This document shows positions 40,091 through 49,469 of a stretch of DNA of 64,000 nt, one piece after another. Position numbers and translations under genes: made by a program. Source of the DNA: Muribaculaceae bacterium (lineage in GTDB: Bacteria; Bacteroidota; Bacteroidia; Bacteroidales; Muribaculaceae); contig JAFYYU010000004.1 of the NCBI GenBank assembly GCA_017557425.1, positions 62,001-126,000 on the forward strand, written 5' to 3'. How positions within the stretch are numbered: the stretch's first letter is position 1; every line of letters begins with the position of its first letter. Under the pieces are notes generated by a model. The model was not told the DNA's origin, searched no databases, and was given only the letters and a program-made list of their open reading frames with translations.

Positions 40091-40972
40091 ATGGCTGACG
40101 GAAAGACAGGCATCGTGCTCGAGGGAGGCGGCATGCGCGGCATGTACACCTGCGGCATCCTCGACGTGCTCATGGAGAACCGCATCTACCTCGACGGCAT
40201 GGTGGGCGTCTCGGCAGGTATCGCTTTCGGCTGCAACTACAAGTCGCGGCAGAAGGGGCGCGCCCTGCGTTACAACGTGCGTTTTGCCCGCGACAAGCGC
40301 TACAGCGGCATGATGTCGCTATTGAAAACCGGCAACTACTATAACGCCTATTTTGCCTACAAACTGGTGCCCACCCACTACGACGTGTTTGACTATAACG
40401 TGTTCGAGGACACTCCCATGGAGTGCTATGCCGTGTGCTTCGACGTGAACACGGGTGAGGGCGTCTATCAGCGCCTTGACCATGTGAACGACGATTTCTT
40501 TGAGTGGATCAGGGCTTCGGCCTCGATGCCGGTGGTGGCACAGCCTGTGCCGGTGGGCGGCAGATTGCTGCTCGACGGTGGCCTGGCCGACAGCATCCCA
40601 TTGGAATTCATGATGAGCAAGGGATATGACCGCAACGTCGTTGTCCTCACGCGTGAGGAGGGATACCGCAAGACGACCGAGCACGGCATGTGGCTGATGA
40701 AGCTGCTGCTGCGCAAGTATCCCAAGGTCATCGAAGCCCTCAAGCACCGTCCGGCCCTGTACAACAAGCAGCTGCAGGTGGTGCGTGAGCAGGAACGTGC
40801 GGGCAACGCCTTTGTCTTCCGTCCCATGAAGCCGCTCAATGTGAGCCGCACGACCCACGACTACAAGGAGATGAACCGCGTCTATCAGCAGGGCCGTGAC
40901 GAGGCCTTGGCCCGCCTCGACGAGCTCAAAAAATTCCTTGGCATCGAGACCACTGGTGACGGCAATGAGTAA
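40091..40972 (+). CDS. Patatin-like phospholipase
   Basis: 293 residues. The patatin catalytic dyad is present: nucleophile S41 in GVSAG, D162 in LLLDGGLAD, and the oxyanion-hole loop GGGMRG (12-17). There is no signal peptide, so it acts inside the cell on lipid acyl chains (presumed). The last codons overlap the recX start (ATGAGTAA), so it is the first gene of a coupled patatin-recX-comF operon. Confidence 0.88.
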   Translation: MADGKTGIVLEGGGMRGMYTCGILDVLMENRIYLDGMVGVSAGIAFGCNYKSRQKGRALRYNVRFARDKRYSGMMSLLKTGNYYNAYFAYKLVPTHYDVFDYNVFEDTPMECYAVCFDVNTGEGVYQRLDHVNDDFFEWIRASASMPVVAQPVPVGGRLLLDGGLADSIPLEFMMSKGYDRNVVVLTREEGYRKTTEHGMWLMKLLLRKYPKVIEALKHRPALYNKQLQVVREQERAGNAFVFRPMKPLNVSRTTHDYKEMNRVYQQGRDEALARLDELKKFLGIETTGDGNE

Positions 40973-41459
40973 CACCCGAAAACCTCTCACACCCGACCAG
41001 GCGATGAACCGCGCCGCCGCCCTGTGTGCCCGCAGCGAGCAGGCGCCTGCCGACATCCGCGAGAAACTCGTCAAATGGGGCCTCAGCGTCAGCACAGCCA
41101 ACCAGGTGCTGGCCCAGCTCATTGAACAAGGCTATATCGACGAACGACGCTTTGCCAGGGCCTTTGTCAACGACCGTTTCCGCTTCAACGGGTGGGGAAG
41201 GATTAAAATCGCCCACCAGCTGCGTCTCAAGGGCATCCCTAATGAAATCATTGACGAGGCAATGACGGCCATCGACGAGGAACAGTACCGTGAGCGCCTC
41301 CTGGAACTGTTGCGTGCCAAGTGGCGTGACGTCTCTGACCGTGAGCCCCGTGCCGCTTGGGCCGCCATGATGCGGTTTGCCGCTTCACGCGGCTTTGAGA
41401 CTTCTCTGGCTGGCGAGTGTGTCAATCAAGTGACCCGTATCAATGCTCAAGACGATTAG
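40965..41459 (+). CDS. recX: Regulatory protein RecX
   Basis: 164 residues from the ATG at 40965, which overlaps the patatin stop. RecX limits RecA filament growth. Three RecX-type helical repeats are visible: ALCARSEQAPADIREKLVKW, QLIEQGYIDERRFARAFVND, and the last HQLRLKGIPNEIIDEAMTAI. Its 3' end overlaps the comF start by 17 bases. Confidence 0.85.
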   Translation: MSNTRKPLTPDQAMNRAAALCARSEQAPADIREKLVKWGLSVSTANQVLAQLIEQGYIDERRFARAFVNDRFRFNGWGRIKIAHQLRLKGIPNEIIDEAMTAIDEEQYRERLLELLRAKWRDVSDREPRAAWAAMMRFAASRGFETSLAGECVNQVTRINAQDD

Positions 41460-42150
41460 ACAATGGCTTGGCGCTGCCGCCGACGTGGTGTTGCCGCGCC
41501 TGTGCCCCGTGTGCGGCAAGGCGCTCGATGACGACGAACAGTGGCTGTGCCGCAAGTGTCTGGCCGATTTGCCCCGCACACATTACGAAGACGCGCCCTT
41601 CAATACCATGGAACAGCACTTTGCCGGCAAGGTGCCCATCGAGCGTGCCACCGCCTATTTCTTCTATGAAAAGGGCTCGCCCTACGCTTCTGTCCTCCAC
41701 GACATCAAGTATCATAGTTCCCCACGCATGGGCCAGTGGCTCGCGGCCCGTGCGGTATCTGACATGGCAGCCAGTCATTTCTTTGATGGAATAGACATCG
41801 TGACCGCCGTCCCCCTGCACCGCAGCAAACTCGCCCATCGCGGCTACAACCAGAGCGAATACCTCGCCCGCGGCATCGCCGACGAGCTGAAAATTCCTTA
41901 CACCGAAGTATTGAAAGCCATCCGCCCACATACCACCCAGACGCATAAAGGCGCCCTGGAACGCTGGCAGAACATCCAAAATAATTACACCCTGAAAAAT
42001 GATGCCGACCGCTTGGCCGGCAAGCACATCCTCCTGGTCGATGACGTGGTGACGACAGGAGCCACCCTCACCGTCTGCTCATCCCTGCTCAAGACCATCC
42101 CCGGCGTCACCGTCTCACTCTTCACCCTCGCCGCAGCCCGCCTCGACTAG
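41443..42150 (+). CDS. comF: ComF-family protein
   Basis: 235 residues: a zinc-finger-like N-terminus (LCPVCGKALDDDEQWLCRKC) and a C-terminal phosphoribosyltransferase fold with the PRPP loop ILLVDDVVTTGATLTVCSSL. GYNQSEYLARGIADELKIPY is the conserved family block. ComF proteins take part in DNA uptake in competent bacteria; the role in Bacteroidales is not settled. The start overlaps recX. Confidence 0.85.
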   Translation: MLKTIRQWLGAAADVVLPRLCPVCGKALDDDEQWLCRKCLADLPRTHYEDAPFNTMEQHFAGKVPIERATAYFFYEKGSPYASVLHDIKYHSSPRMGQWLAARAVSDMAASHFFDGIDIVTAVPLHRSKLAHRGYNQSEYLARGIADELKIPYTEVLKAIRPHTTQTHKGALERWQNIQNNYTLKNDADRLAGKHILLVDDVVTTGATLTVCSSLLKTIPGVTVSLFTLAAARLD

Positions 42151-42247
42151 CCTCGTGGCTGCATCATCCTGTCACTCTTTTATACCAATTCTTTACACTG
42201 GTAATCTTATCGAGGATGTGACCGAGATTACTGTATGATATACTGCT

Positions 42248-42310
42248 CTCGGGCAACTAAAACCTAAAACCTAAAACCTAAAACCTAATGCCTGATGCCT
42301 AATGCCTAAA
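42248..42310. repeat. CCTAAAA heptamer array
   Basis: Eight to nine imperfect CTAAAAC/CTGATGC-type heptamers, in tandem, lie between comF and rpoZ. The array runs directly into a shared terminator. It is the longest such array in the window. Confidence 0.7.
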
Positions 42311-42337
42311 AACGGCGCCTTGCGGGGCGCCGTTTTT
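42308..42337. terminator. Bidirectional terminator between comF and rpoZ
   Basis: AAAAACGGCGCC and GGCGCCGTTTTT form a near-perfect 12-bp stem with a 6-base loop, with A-run and T-run on both sides. It serves two convergent genes. Confidence 0.85.
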
Positions 42338-42339
42338 GT

Positions 42340-42672
42340 TTAAAACTCTTCCTTTTCCTTAGCCAGATTGCGGTAGGCTAATTTGTCTTCCAGGTATTCC
42401 TGGGTCGCTATCAGCGTGGGTTTGGGCAGTTTCTCGTAATACTTCGAAATCTCGATCTGCTCACGGTTTTCGCTGATTTCCTCCAGATTGTCGTTCATTG
42501 TGGCGAACTCTTGAAGTTTCTTCTCGAGGTCGGACTTCATCTCGGCAGCAATCTGGTTGGCGCGCTTGCTGATGATGCACACGGTTTCATAGATGTTGCC
42601 GGTGGGCTCTGCCATGTCAATGATGTCATGAACGGTAGTGGTGAGTGGAGCGTTTGTCTTCTTGTAATCCAT
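42340..42672 (-). CDS. rpoZ: RNA polymerase omega subunit (Bacteroidales type)
   Basis: 110 residues. The core block is NIYETVCIISKRANQIAAEM, equivalent to the omega 'Arg-Ala-x-Gln' helix; the tail KPTLIATQEYLEDKLAYRNL is characteristic of Bacteroidales RpoZ. It lies 28 bases after bamD on the same strand. It helps assemble the core polymerase. Confidence 0.85.
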   Translation of the reverse strand: MDYKKTNAPLTTTVHDIIDMAEPTGNIYETVCIISKRANQIAAEMKSDLEKKLQEFATMNDNLEEISENREQIEISKYYEKLPKPTLIATQEYLEDKLAYRNLAKEKEEF

Positions 42673-42700
42673 GTTTTTGCTTTATTATAATGTTATTTTC

Positions 42701-43504
42701 TCAGTGGCGGTTGACGTATTTGTCGGCGATCTTGAAGATGTTGTCGGCCTCCTTGCGCATCTTGCTGTCAGGATAGTCGTTGACGAATGAGTAGTACTCG
42801 TCGATGACGGTGCGGAAACGTTCCAGCTTTTTATCCTCGACACTCTCATCGGCCTCGCGGTAACGTGCTCTGAGCACAAGCATCTCAAGGTCCTCTTTGT
42901 ACTTGCTGTAAGGATAATCCTTGATGGCGTTCTGCGCTGTGATGACAGCGCTCTCATAGTTGTTGCCCATGTAATTGCCCAGGTTGTAGTACAGCGTGGC
43001 GTTCTGCAGCTCCTTGAGCACTAGTTTGTCCTGTAGCTCAAACACTGCGCTCTGGGCAATCGAGGCCTTGTCGCTCTTGGGGAAGTAGTCCAGGAAGGCC
43101 TGCAACTCCTCCATGGCGCGGATGGTCTCGGTCTGGTCCAGCTGGGATTCAGGGGAATCCAGGTAGAAGCCGTAACCGGCATAGAAACGGGCCAACTCGG
43201 CATACTGACCGCGCGGATAGCGCTGGTAGTACTGCTTGAAGTAGGAGCCCGCGCTGATGTAGTCCTTGTTCTCGTAGTAGCTCATGCCCAGCAGGTAGAG
43301 TGACTCCTCGGCGTAGGGCGTGCCACGGAAGACGGGCACCAGGTCGGTAAGGATGGTGTAGGCCTGGGCGTAACGCTTGTTCTCGAAGGCCTTCTTGGCG
43401 TAGGCGTACTTGTACTCAAGGTCACTGCTTTTCATCACCTTGTTGTATTCGCCGCACCCAGCCAGCAGGCAAGCCAGAGCCAATATGATTGTCAATCTCT
43501 TCAT
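42701..43504 (-). CDS. bamD: Outer membrane assembly lipoprotein BamD
   Basis: 267 residues from the ATG at 43504. The lipobox is LLAGC (cysteine 17) after MKRLTIILALACLLAGC. It is a TPR-rich protein with five repeats (YKYAYAKKAFENKRYAQAYT, SLYLLGMSYYENKDYISAGS, AELARFYAGYGFYLDSPESQ and others). It is part of the BAM machine that inserts barrel proteins. A TAATTTTG box on the minus strand at 43544-43537 with GTTG 20 bases upstream is the likely promoter. Confidence 0.9.
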   Translation of the reverse strand: MKRLTIILALACLLAGCGEYNKVMKSSDLEYKYAYAKKAFENKRYAQAYTILTDLVPVFRGTPYAEESLYLLGMSYYENKDYISAGSYFKQYYQRYPRGQYAELARFYAGYGFYLDSPESQLDQTETIRAMEELQAFLDYFPKSDKASIAQSAVFELQDKLVLKELQNATLYYNLGNYMGNNYESAVITAQNAIKDYPYSKYKEDLEMLVLRARYREADESVEDKKLERFRTVIDEYYSFVNDYPDSKMRKEADNIFKIADKYVNRH

Positions 43505-43536
43505 TGTCAAAATCTCGTTTTTGCACAATTAGCCCG

Positions 43537-43544
43537 CAAAATTA
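43537..43544 (-). promoter_or_regulatory. Promoter -7 box for bamD-rpoZ
   Basis: TAATTTTG on the minus strand, 33 bases upstream of the bamD ATG; a GTTG 20 bases further upstream is a partial -33 match. Confidence 0.55.
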
Positions 43545-43638
43545 CTACTATTTTATAAGATGTGCAACCCCGCGGCCCAAAACCGCAAAATATTTCGCAA
43601 TATTTAACGCAAACGGGCTATTGTTCGGGAAAAAGTCG

Positions 43639-43646
43639 TAAATTTG
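43639..43646 (+). promoter_or_regulatory. Promoter -7 box for bcp
   Basis: TAAATTTG, a full TAnnTTTG match, 32 bases upstream of the bcp ATG at 43678. No well-spaced -33 box. Confidence 0.5.
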
Positions 43647-43677
43647 TGGGTTAAATCACTTAAAACTGAATCAGATT

Positions 43678-44130
43678 ATGAAAATTGGAGACAAGATTCC
43701 CGAGTTCCTGGGTTTGGACCAGGATGGTAACGAAGTGAAAGCCAGCGACTTTGCCGGTAAGAAACTGATTATTTATTTCTATCCGAAGGACAACACCCCC
43801 GGCTGCACCGCCGAGGCCTGCAGCCTGGCAACGGGCTACGGGGCGCTGAAGCGTGCCGGCTATGCCTTGCTGGGCGTCAGCAAGGACAGCGCCGCGAGCC
43901 ACCAGAAGTTTGCCGACAAGTTCAGCCTGCCGTTCCCCCTCATCGCCGACGTGGATACGACGCTGAACCAGGCCTTTGGCGTCTGGCGCGAGAAGAAGAT
44001 GGCGGGCCGCACCTACATGGGCACCGTGCGCACCACCTTCATCATTGATGAGCAAGGCATCGTCAAGCACATCATCGAGAAAGTGAACACCAAGGACAGC
44101 GCCAACCAGATCCTGGAGCTGGGCCTTTAA
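43678..44130 (+). CDS. bcp: Thioredoxin-dependent peroxiredoxin (Bcp/PrxQ)
   Basis: 150 residues. A one-domain peroxiredoxin with the peroxidatic cysteine in PKDNTPGCTAEACSL and the resolving cysteine five residues on (C-x4-C), as in the PrxQ class. It reduces peroxides using thioredoxin. Length and GVWREKKMAGRTYMGTVRTT end are typical. Divergent from bamD. Confidence 0.93.
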   Translation: MKIGDKIPEFLGLDQDGNEVKASDFAGKKLIIYFYPKDNTPGCTAEACSLATGYGALKRAGYALLGVSKDSAASHQKFADKFSLPFPLIADVDTTLNQAFGVWREKKMAGRTYMGTVRTTFIIDEQGIVKHIIEKVNTKDSANQILELGL

Positions 44131-44185
44131 CCCTCTGGTCAACCGTGCCGTGACTCTGTCACGGCCCCAATACATAAAACAACCA

Positions 44186-46354
44186 ATGAAAAAGATACTT
44201 TTAACACTTGCGACCCTCCTTGTCGCCATGAGCGCCAATGCTTTGACGCTTGAAGAATGTGTATTGCGCGGCAATTCGCCCAGGGGCGTCGGCGCCATGC
44301 AGCCCTCCAAGAGCGACGGGCGCTACTTCTACCGCCTGAGCGATGACGGCAACGCCATCAACCGCATCAGCTATGCCAAGGGCGATGAGAGCGTGCTGGT
44401 CGATACCCGCAACGAGGCGGTAACCGGCTGGGACGACTTTGAGGTGACGGCCGACGGCGCCTACGTCCTGCTCTGGAACAACACGGAGTACATCTACCGC
44501 TACAGCTTCAGCGCCGACTACTACGTCTATGACCTGAAGAACAAGACGATGAAGGCCCTAAGTGACGGCGGAGGCGAGGAAATAGCCACCCTCTCGCCCG
44601 ACGGCAAACGTGTGGCCTATGTCAAGGGCAACAACGTGTTTGTGCGCAACCTCATCGATGGCACGACCGTGCAGGTGACCCATGACGGCAAGAAGAACAA
44701 CATCATCTACGGCGTGCCCGACTGGGTTTATCAGGAGGAATTGGGCATGCTCAATACCCTCAACTGGTCGAGCGACAGCCGCTCACTGGCGTTCCTTCGC
44801 TGGGACGAGAGCGAGGTGAAGATGGCCTCTATGGTCATCTACCAGGGCACCTGCAATCCCAAGGACGAATATGAGCTCTATCCTGGCCGATACGACTTCA
44901 AGTACCCCGTGGCGGGCGAGAAAAACTCTATCGTCAGTGTCCACTGTTATGACGTCATCGACGGCACCTTCAAGAAGCTCAACGTACCCCTTGACGAGGA
45001 GGATTACGTCTGCCACATCACCTTCAGCCCCGACCCGCAGCGACTGATGGTGCAGCGCCTGAACCGCCACCAGAACGACCTGCGCATCTATGCCGTCAAC
45101 CCCAGGACGGGCGATGCCAAGCAGGTCTATCAGGAGACTTCTGACACCTGGGTGGACGCCGAGACCAGTCAGCAAGTGCAGTACGAGAAGGATTTCTTTG
45201 TCATCCCCAGCGAGCGCTCGGGCTACATGCAGCTCTACCAGTATGACCTGGACGGCAACCTGATGCGCCAGCTCACCAACGACAATGACCGCATCATCTC
45301 GCAGTTCTACGGCTACGACAAGGCCACCAAGCGTTTTTACTATCAGGCTTCGTGCGGCCCGCTCAACCGAGTGGTCGAGTGTGTTGATGCCAAGGGCAAA
45401 GTGACGCGCCTGGCTCCCTCAACGGCTGACGGCCAGGGCACTGCGTCGGCCACTTTCAACGGCGACTTCACTTACTATGTGGGCTGCTACAGCGATGCCC
45501 AGACTCCTCACCAGTACCGCATCTATGACCGCAAGGGCAAGCGCGTGCGCGACCTGCAGCTCAACGAGGAGTATGCCCGCCGCTACACCGCTGTCGATGT
45601 TCCCAAGAAGGAGTTTTTCACCATGGAGCATGACGGCTACACCCTTAACGGCTACATGATCAAGCCCGTGGACTTTGACCCGACGAAGAAATATCCCGTC
45701 ATCATGGAGCACTACAACGGCCCGGGCTCGCAAGAGGTGGTCAACCGTTGGCGCATGGGATGGGAACAGTATTTTGCCACCCAGGGCTACATTGTCTGCG
45801 AGGTGGACAGCCGCGGTACAGGGTTCCGTGGCAAGGACTTCGAGTCAATCACCTACCTGAACCTGGGCAAATACGAGACCGAGGACGCTGTGGCTGCTGC
45901 CAATTACATGGCTTCGCAGCCCTGGGTGGATGCCGACCACATCGGCATCATGGGATGGAGCTACGGCGGTTTCCAGACGCTCATGGCGATGAGCGAGCCG
46001 GGTAGCAACTACGCCTGCGGCGTGAGCATCGCCCCCGTGACGACGTGGCGTTTCTACGACAGCATCTATACCGAGCGTTACATGCGTACGCCCCAGGAGA
46101 ACCCCGAGGGTTACAGCAACTTCCCGCTCAACCGTGCCGAGAACCTGAAGGGTAGGGTGCTCATCATGTTCGGCAGCGCCGACGACAACGTGCACATCGT
46201 CAACTCGATGCAGTATGTCTCCAAACTCGTGGACATGAACCGCACCTGTGACATGATGGTCTTTCCCAACATGAACCACAGCATCCGCGACTGCTCCGCC
46301 CGCTACGTCGTCTATCAGCGCGCTCTGGAATTATACAACCAATACCTGAAATAA
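44186..46354 (+). CDS. Secreted dipeptidyl-peptidase IV-like S9 peptidase
   Basis: 722 residues from the ATG at 44186, with signal peptide MKKILLTLATLLVAMSANA. N-terminal beta-propeller (about 40-470), C-terminal alpha/beta hydrolase (about 480-722). Nucleophile Ser in MGWSYGGFQ, Asp in FGSADDNVH, His in NMNHSIRD. It also has the DPP4-type YQEELGMLNTLNWSSDSRSL region. It should remove Xaa-Pro or Xaa-Ala dipeptides from peptides in the periplasm. Confidence 0.9.
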   Translation: MKKILLTLATLLVAMSANALTLEECVLRGNSPRGVGAMQPSKSDGRYFYRLSDDGNAINRISYAKGDESVLVDTRNEAVTGWDDFEVTADGAYVLLWNNTEYIYRYSFSADYYVYDLKNKTMKALSDGGGEEIATLSPDGKRVAYVKGNNVFVRNLIDGTTVQVTHDGKKNNIIYGVPDWVYQEELGMLNTLNWSSDSRSLAFLRWDESEVKMASMVIYQGTCNPKDEYELYPGRYDFKYPVAGEKNSIVSVHCYDVIDGTFKKLNVPLDEEDYVCHITFSPDPQRLMVQRLNRHQNDLRIYAVNPRTGDAKQVYQETSDTWVDAETSQQVQYEKDFFVIPSERSGYMQLYQYDLDGNLMRQLTNDNDRIISQFYGYDKATKRFYYQASCGPLNRVVECVDAKGKVTRLAPSTADGQGTASATFNGDFTYYVGCYSDAQTPHQYRIYDRKGKRVRDLQLNEEYARRYTAVDVPKKEFFTMEHDGYTLNGYMIKPVDFDPTKKYPVIMEHYNGPGSQEVVNRWRMGWEQYFATQGYIVCEVDSRGTGFRGKDFESITYLNLGKYETEDAVAAANYMASQPWVDADHIGIMGWSYGGFQTLMAMSEPGSNYACGVSIAPVTTWRFYDSIYTERYMRTPQENPEGYSNFPLNRAENLKGRVLIMFGSADDNVHIVNSMQYVSKLVDMNRTCDMMVFPNMNHSIRDCSARYVVYQRALELYNQYLK

Positions 46355-46405
46355 ATGCCGGTCGCTATTTAAGAATTCGCTCAATTCGTGGTTTTAAAAG
46401 AGAAG

Positions 46406-47332
46406 ATGGATTATAGGGATGTGTTTTTTGTGGTGACGGGGCCGACGGCGACGGGCAAGACGGCGCGTGCCGTGCATTTGGCCAAAGCCATCGGCGGAGA
46501 GATCATCAGCGCCGACTCGCGCCAGATCTACCGCGGCATGGACATCGGCACGGGAAAGGACCTCGCCGAGTATGACGGCGTGCCCTATCACCTCATTGAT
46601 ATCCGTCCCGCAGGTTACCGCTACAGCCTGTATGAGTTCCTGGAAGACTTCGAGCGCGTCTATGACGACATCCGAGGCCGCGGCAAACCCGTCATCATGT
46701 GTGGTGGCACAGGCATGTATGTCGAGACCGTCGTTAAGGGCATCAAGCTGCCTCCCGTGCCCCGCAACGAGGCGCTGCGTGCCGAACTGGCAGGCAAGTC
46801 GCTCGACGAGCTGACCGCTCTGCTCAAGACGATGAAGACGCTGCGCAACAACAGCGACATCGACACGCCTGCCCGTGCCATCCGTGCTATCGAGATCTGC
46901 CGCTACTACGAGCAGCACCCCGAGTTGAAAGCCCTCACCGAGCCGCATCCGATGGAAAACGCCCTGGTCATTGGCGTTGAGGTGGACCGTGACACGCGGC
47001 GCGAACGCATCAGCCATCGCCTGCGGGCACGCATCGACGAGGGCATGATCGACGAGGTGCGCCGCCTCATCGACGAGGGTATCGACCCCGAGGATTTGAT
47101 CTATTACGGCTTGGAATACAAATTCGTCACCCAGCACGTCCTGGGCCAGTTGACCGAGGAGGAGATGTTCCGCCAGTTGGAAATCGCCATCCACCAGTTC
47201 GCTAAGCGCCAGATGACCTGGTTCCGCGGCATGGAAAAGCGCGGCACCCCCATCCACTGGCTCTCCTGCCACCTCTCTCCCGACGACTTCACCGCCCAGG
47301 TCCTCGCCCTCGCCAACAAACACGGCAGCTAA
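46406..47332 (+). CDS. miaA: tRNA dimethylallyltransferase
   Basis: 308 residues from the ATG at 46406 (a GTG at 46388 is in frame). It adds a dimethylallyl group to A37 of UNN-reading tRNAs. The P-loop GPTATGKTARA, the substrate loop EIISADSRQIYRGMDIGTGK, the HLIDI core, and MCGGTGMYVETVV are all present. Typical length. Bacteroidales often carry two miaA copies; this may be either. Confidence 0.92.
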   Translation: MDYRDVFFVVTGPTATGKTARAVHLAKAIGGEIISADSRQIYRGMDIGTGKDLAEYDGVPYHLIDIRPAGYRYSLYEFLEDFERVYDDIRGRGKPVIMCGGTGMYVETVVKGIKLPPVPRNEALRAELAGKSLDELTALLKTMKTLRNNSDIDTPARAIRAIEICRYYEQHPELKALTEPHPMENALVIGVEVDRDTRRERISHRLRARIDEGMIDEVRRLIDEGIDPEDLIYYGLEYKFVTQHVLGQLTEEEMFRQLEIAIHQFAKRQMTWFRGMEKRGTPIHWLSCHLSPDDFTAQVLALANKHGS

Positions 47333-47346
47333 CGTTAGCTGCCGTG
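47321..47346. terminator. 26-base palindrome at the miaA stop
   Basis: CACGGCAGCTAAC and GTTAGCTGCCGTG form a perfect palindrome overlapping the miaA stop codon. The following CAGTCTTGT is only weakly T-rich, so termination efficiency is uncertain. Confidence 0.5.
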
Positions 47347-47400
47347 CAGTCTTGTATTGCGAGCCATCGGCTCGTAGATAAAGTTTGTCCCGGTAATGAA

Positions 47401-47553
47401 TCACTCTCGAGAAGATTTCCCCTTCTCTTCCCGTTGGCGCTTGATGTACTCCTCGCGGGCTTTTTTCAGGCGGCGCTGACGCTCGGCCTCACGGCGGCGA
47501 CGGCGCTTCTCGGCGTCCTCCTGACGATATGCAAAATCATTGTCAGCCATCAT
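47401..47553 (-). CDS. Small, very basic coiled protein
   Basis: A 50-residue minus-strand frame (ATG 47553, stop TGA 47403-47401) with the charged helix EDAEKRRRRREAERQRRLKK then AREEYIKRQREEKGKSSRE. About half of the residues are Arg, Lys or Glu. The clean frame, the MADNDF-type start and lack of overlap with other genes favour a real small gene. No family recognised; RNA or ribosome contact is a guess. Confidence 0.5.
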   Translation of the reverse strand: MMADNDFAYRQEDAEKRRRRREAERQRRLKKAREEYIKRQREEKGKSSRE

Positions 47554-47646
47554 TTTGACCGTGCTGCGCACGGGAAATTTATCAAATTAATTATTTAAAT
47601 TTTGTTTAATTTCCCGCCCGCAAGGGCGGTTAACTAAGCATGCGAA

Positions 47647-48276
47647 TTACTCTTTGTGGAAGGTATCGCTGAAGAGGGTGCGGTTGAGGATGCTTCGTCC
47701 CAGCGTCAGTTCGTCGGTGTATTCGATCTCGTTGCCCACGCTCACGCCCCGCGCCAGGATTGTGATTTTCACGTCAGGGTAGGGGGCCAGGCGGCGGAAG
47801 ATATAGAAGTTGGTCGTGTCACCCTCCATTGTCGCGCTCAGTGCCAGGATGACCTCCTTGATGCCGCCCGCCTTGACGCGCTCCTCCAGGCTGTCCACCT
47901 CGATGTCGGCGGGCCCGATGCCGTCCATGGGCGAGATCAAGCCGCCCAGCACATGATACAGTCCCTTGTGCTGGTGGGTGTTCTCGATGCTCATCACGTC
48001 TTTGACGTTCTCGACCACGCAGATGGTGCTTGTGTCACGCGACGGGTTGTCGCAGATGGGGCATACCTCGGTCTCGCTGATGTTGTGGCACACCTTGCAA
48101 TAGCGGATCTCACGCCGCAGCTTGATGATGGCCTCGCCAAACGAGACGGCCTCCTGCTCGTCCTGCTTGAGCAGGTGCAGCACCAACCTGAGTGCTGTCT
48201 TGCGCCCGATGCCCGGCAGCTTGGCGAACTCGCTGACCGCCGACTCCAATAACCGTGAAGCAAACTCCTGTTCCAT
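47647..48276 (-). CDS. recR: Recombination protein RecR
   Basis: 209 residues from the ATG at 48276. Blocks in order: helix-hairpin-helix [21 protein letters not shown]4 zinc finger [20 protein letters not shown], Toprim motif ([17 protein letters not shown]), and [20 protein letters not shown]. RecR works with RecO in gap repair. A minus-strand TACCTTTG box at 48307-48300 is its likely promoter. Confidence 0.93.
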   Translation of the reverse strand: MEQEFASRLLESAVSEFAKLPGIGRKTALRLVLHLLKQDEQEAVSFGEAIIKLRREIRYCKVCHNISETEVCPICDNPSRDTSTICVVENVKDVMSIENTHQHKGLYHVLGGLISPMDGIGPADIEVDSLEERVKAGGIKEVILALSATMEGDTTNFYIFRRLAPYPDVKITILARGVSVGNEIEYTDELTLGRSILNRTLFSDTFHKE

Positions 48277-48299
48277 CTTGATTGGTTCTAATGTGACAA

Positions 48300-48307
48300 C
48301 AAAGGTA
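48300..48307 (-). promoter_or_regulatory. Promoter -7 box for recR
   Basis: TACCTTTG on the minus strand, 24 bases upstream of the ATG. Confidence 0.5.
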
Positions 48308-48364
48308 GTCATTTTGTCACTGCCGAAGGCTGATTTCACAATATTTAATCTTTATAACTTGCAA

Positions 48365-48400
48365 TTTGCTTGCAGCAGTCTGTGAAAATGATTACCTTTG
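48365..48400 (+). promoter_or_regulatory. Promoter of mdh
   Basis: TACCTTTG at 48393-48400 with CTTG 20 bases upstream (48369-48372) and TTTG 24 bases upstream. The ATG follows at 48453. Confidence 0.55.
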
Positions 48401-48452
48401 CACTGGTAAAATTTCAACTGAAGTTTAAATTCAATTTAATAAGAGATAAATC

Positions 48453-49442
48453 ATGGCTTTAACTAACGACAAATTGGTCATCGTCGGCGCTGCCGGCATG
48501 ATTGGCTCCAACATGGTGCAAACTGCCCTGATGATGGGCTTGACAAATGATATCTGCCTCTATGACGTGTTCTCGCCCGAGGGCGTGGCCGAGGAAATGC
48601 GCCAGAGCGGTTTCGGCGACGTGAAGATCACCGCCACAACCGATGCTAAGGAGGCCTATACCAACGCTAAGTATATCATCTCCAGCGGCGGCGCTCCTCG
48701 CAAAGAGGGCATGACCCGTGAGGACCTGCTGGCAGGTAACTGCAAGATCGCCGAGGAACTGGGTATGAACATCAAGCAATACTGCCCTGATGTGAAACAC
48801 GTCATCATCATCTTCAACCCCGCCGACCTGACGGGTCTGGTGACGCTGCTTTACAGTGGTTTGAAGCCCAACCAGGTGACCACCCTCGCCGCACTCGACA
48901 CCACGCGCCTGCAGAGCGCATTGGCCAAGAAGTTCGGTGTGATGCAGAGCGAAATCACCGGCTGCGCTACCTATGGCGGCCACGGTGAGCAGATGGCAGT
49001 CTTCGGCAGCCACGTCGAGATCGATGGTCGCAAGCTGACCGACATCATCGGCACCCCCGAATTCACCGCCGAGGAGTGGGAGCAGATGAAGACCGACGTC
49101 ACCAAGGGCGGCGCCAACATCATCAAGCTGCGCGGACGCAGCTCGTTCCAGAGCCCCGCTTACCTGTCGGTAGAGATGATCCGTTCAGTCATGGGCGGCG
49201 AGAAGTTCCGCTTCCCCGTCGGCACCTATGTTTGCAACGACAAGTACAACCACATTATGATGGCAATGGACACCGTCCTCGACGAGAACGGCGCTACCTA
49301 CAAGGTGCCTCAGGGTACTCCCGAGGAGAACGCCAAGCTCGACGCCAGCTACGAGCACCTGTGCCACATGCGCGACGAGCTGGTTGACCTGGGCATCGTT
49401 CCTCCCATCAGCGAGTGGAACAAAATCAACCCCAACCTGTGA
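48453..49442 (+). CDS. mdh: Malate dehydrogenase
   Basis: 329 residues. An NAD-dependent LDH/MDH-family enzyme converting oxaloacetate and malate, in the fumarate/succinate branch. NAD motif VIVGAAGMIGSNM, the NPADLTGLVTLLYSGLKPNQ block, and the catalytic His in ITGCATYGGHGEQMA are visible. Slightly longer C-terminus as in Bacteroidetes MDH. Ends just before a strong terminator. Confidence 0.9.
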   Translation: MALTNDKLVIVGAAGMIGSNMVQTALMMGLTNDICLYDVFSPEGVAEEMRQSGFGDVKITATTDAKEAYTNAKYIISSGGAPRKEGMTREDLLAGNCKIAEELGMNIKQYCPDVKHVIIIFNPADLTGLVTLLYSGLKPNQVTTLAALDTTRLQSALAKKFGVMQSEITGCATYGGHGEQMAVFGSHVEIDGRKLTDIIGTPEFTAEEWEQMKTDVTKGGANIIKLRGRSSFQSPAYLSVEMIRSVMGGEKFRFPVGTYVCNDKYNHIMMAMDTVLDENGATYKVPQGTPEENAKLDASYEHLCHMRDELVDLGIVPPISEWNKINPNL

Positions 49443-49469
49443 TTTTTTGAGGTATAAAAAAGAATAGTT

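Noticed and set aside
46394-47404. 336-residue minus-strand open frame opposite miaA
   Set aside because: It is a shadow of miaA, whose P-loop and family motifs are intact.
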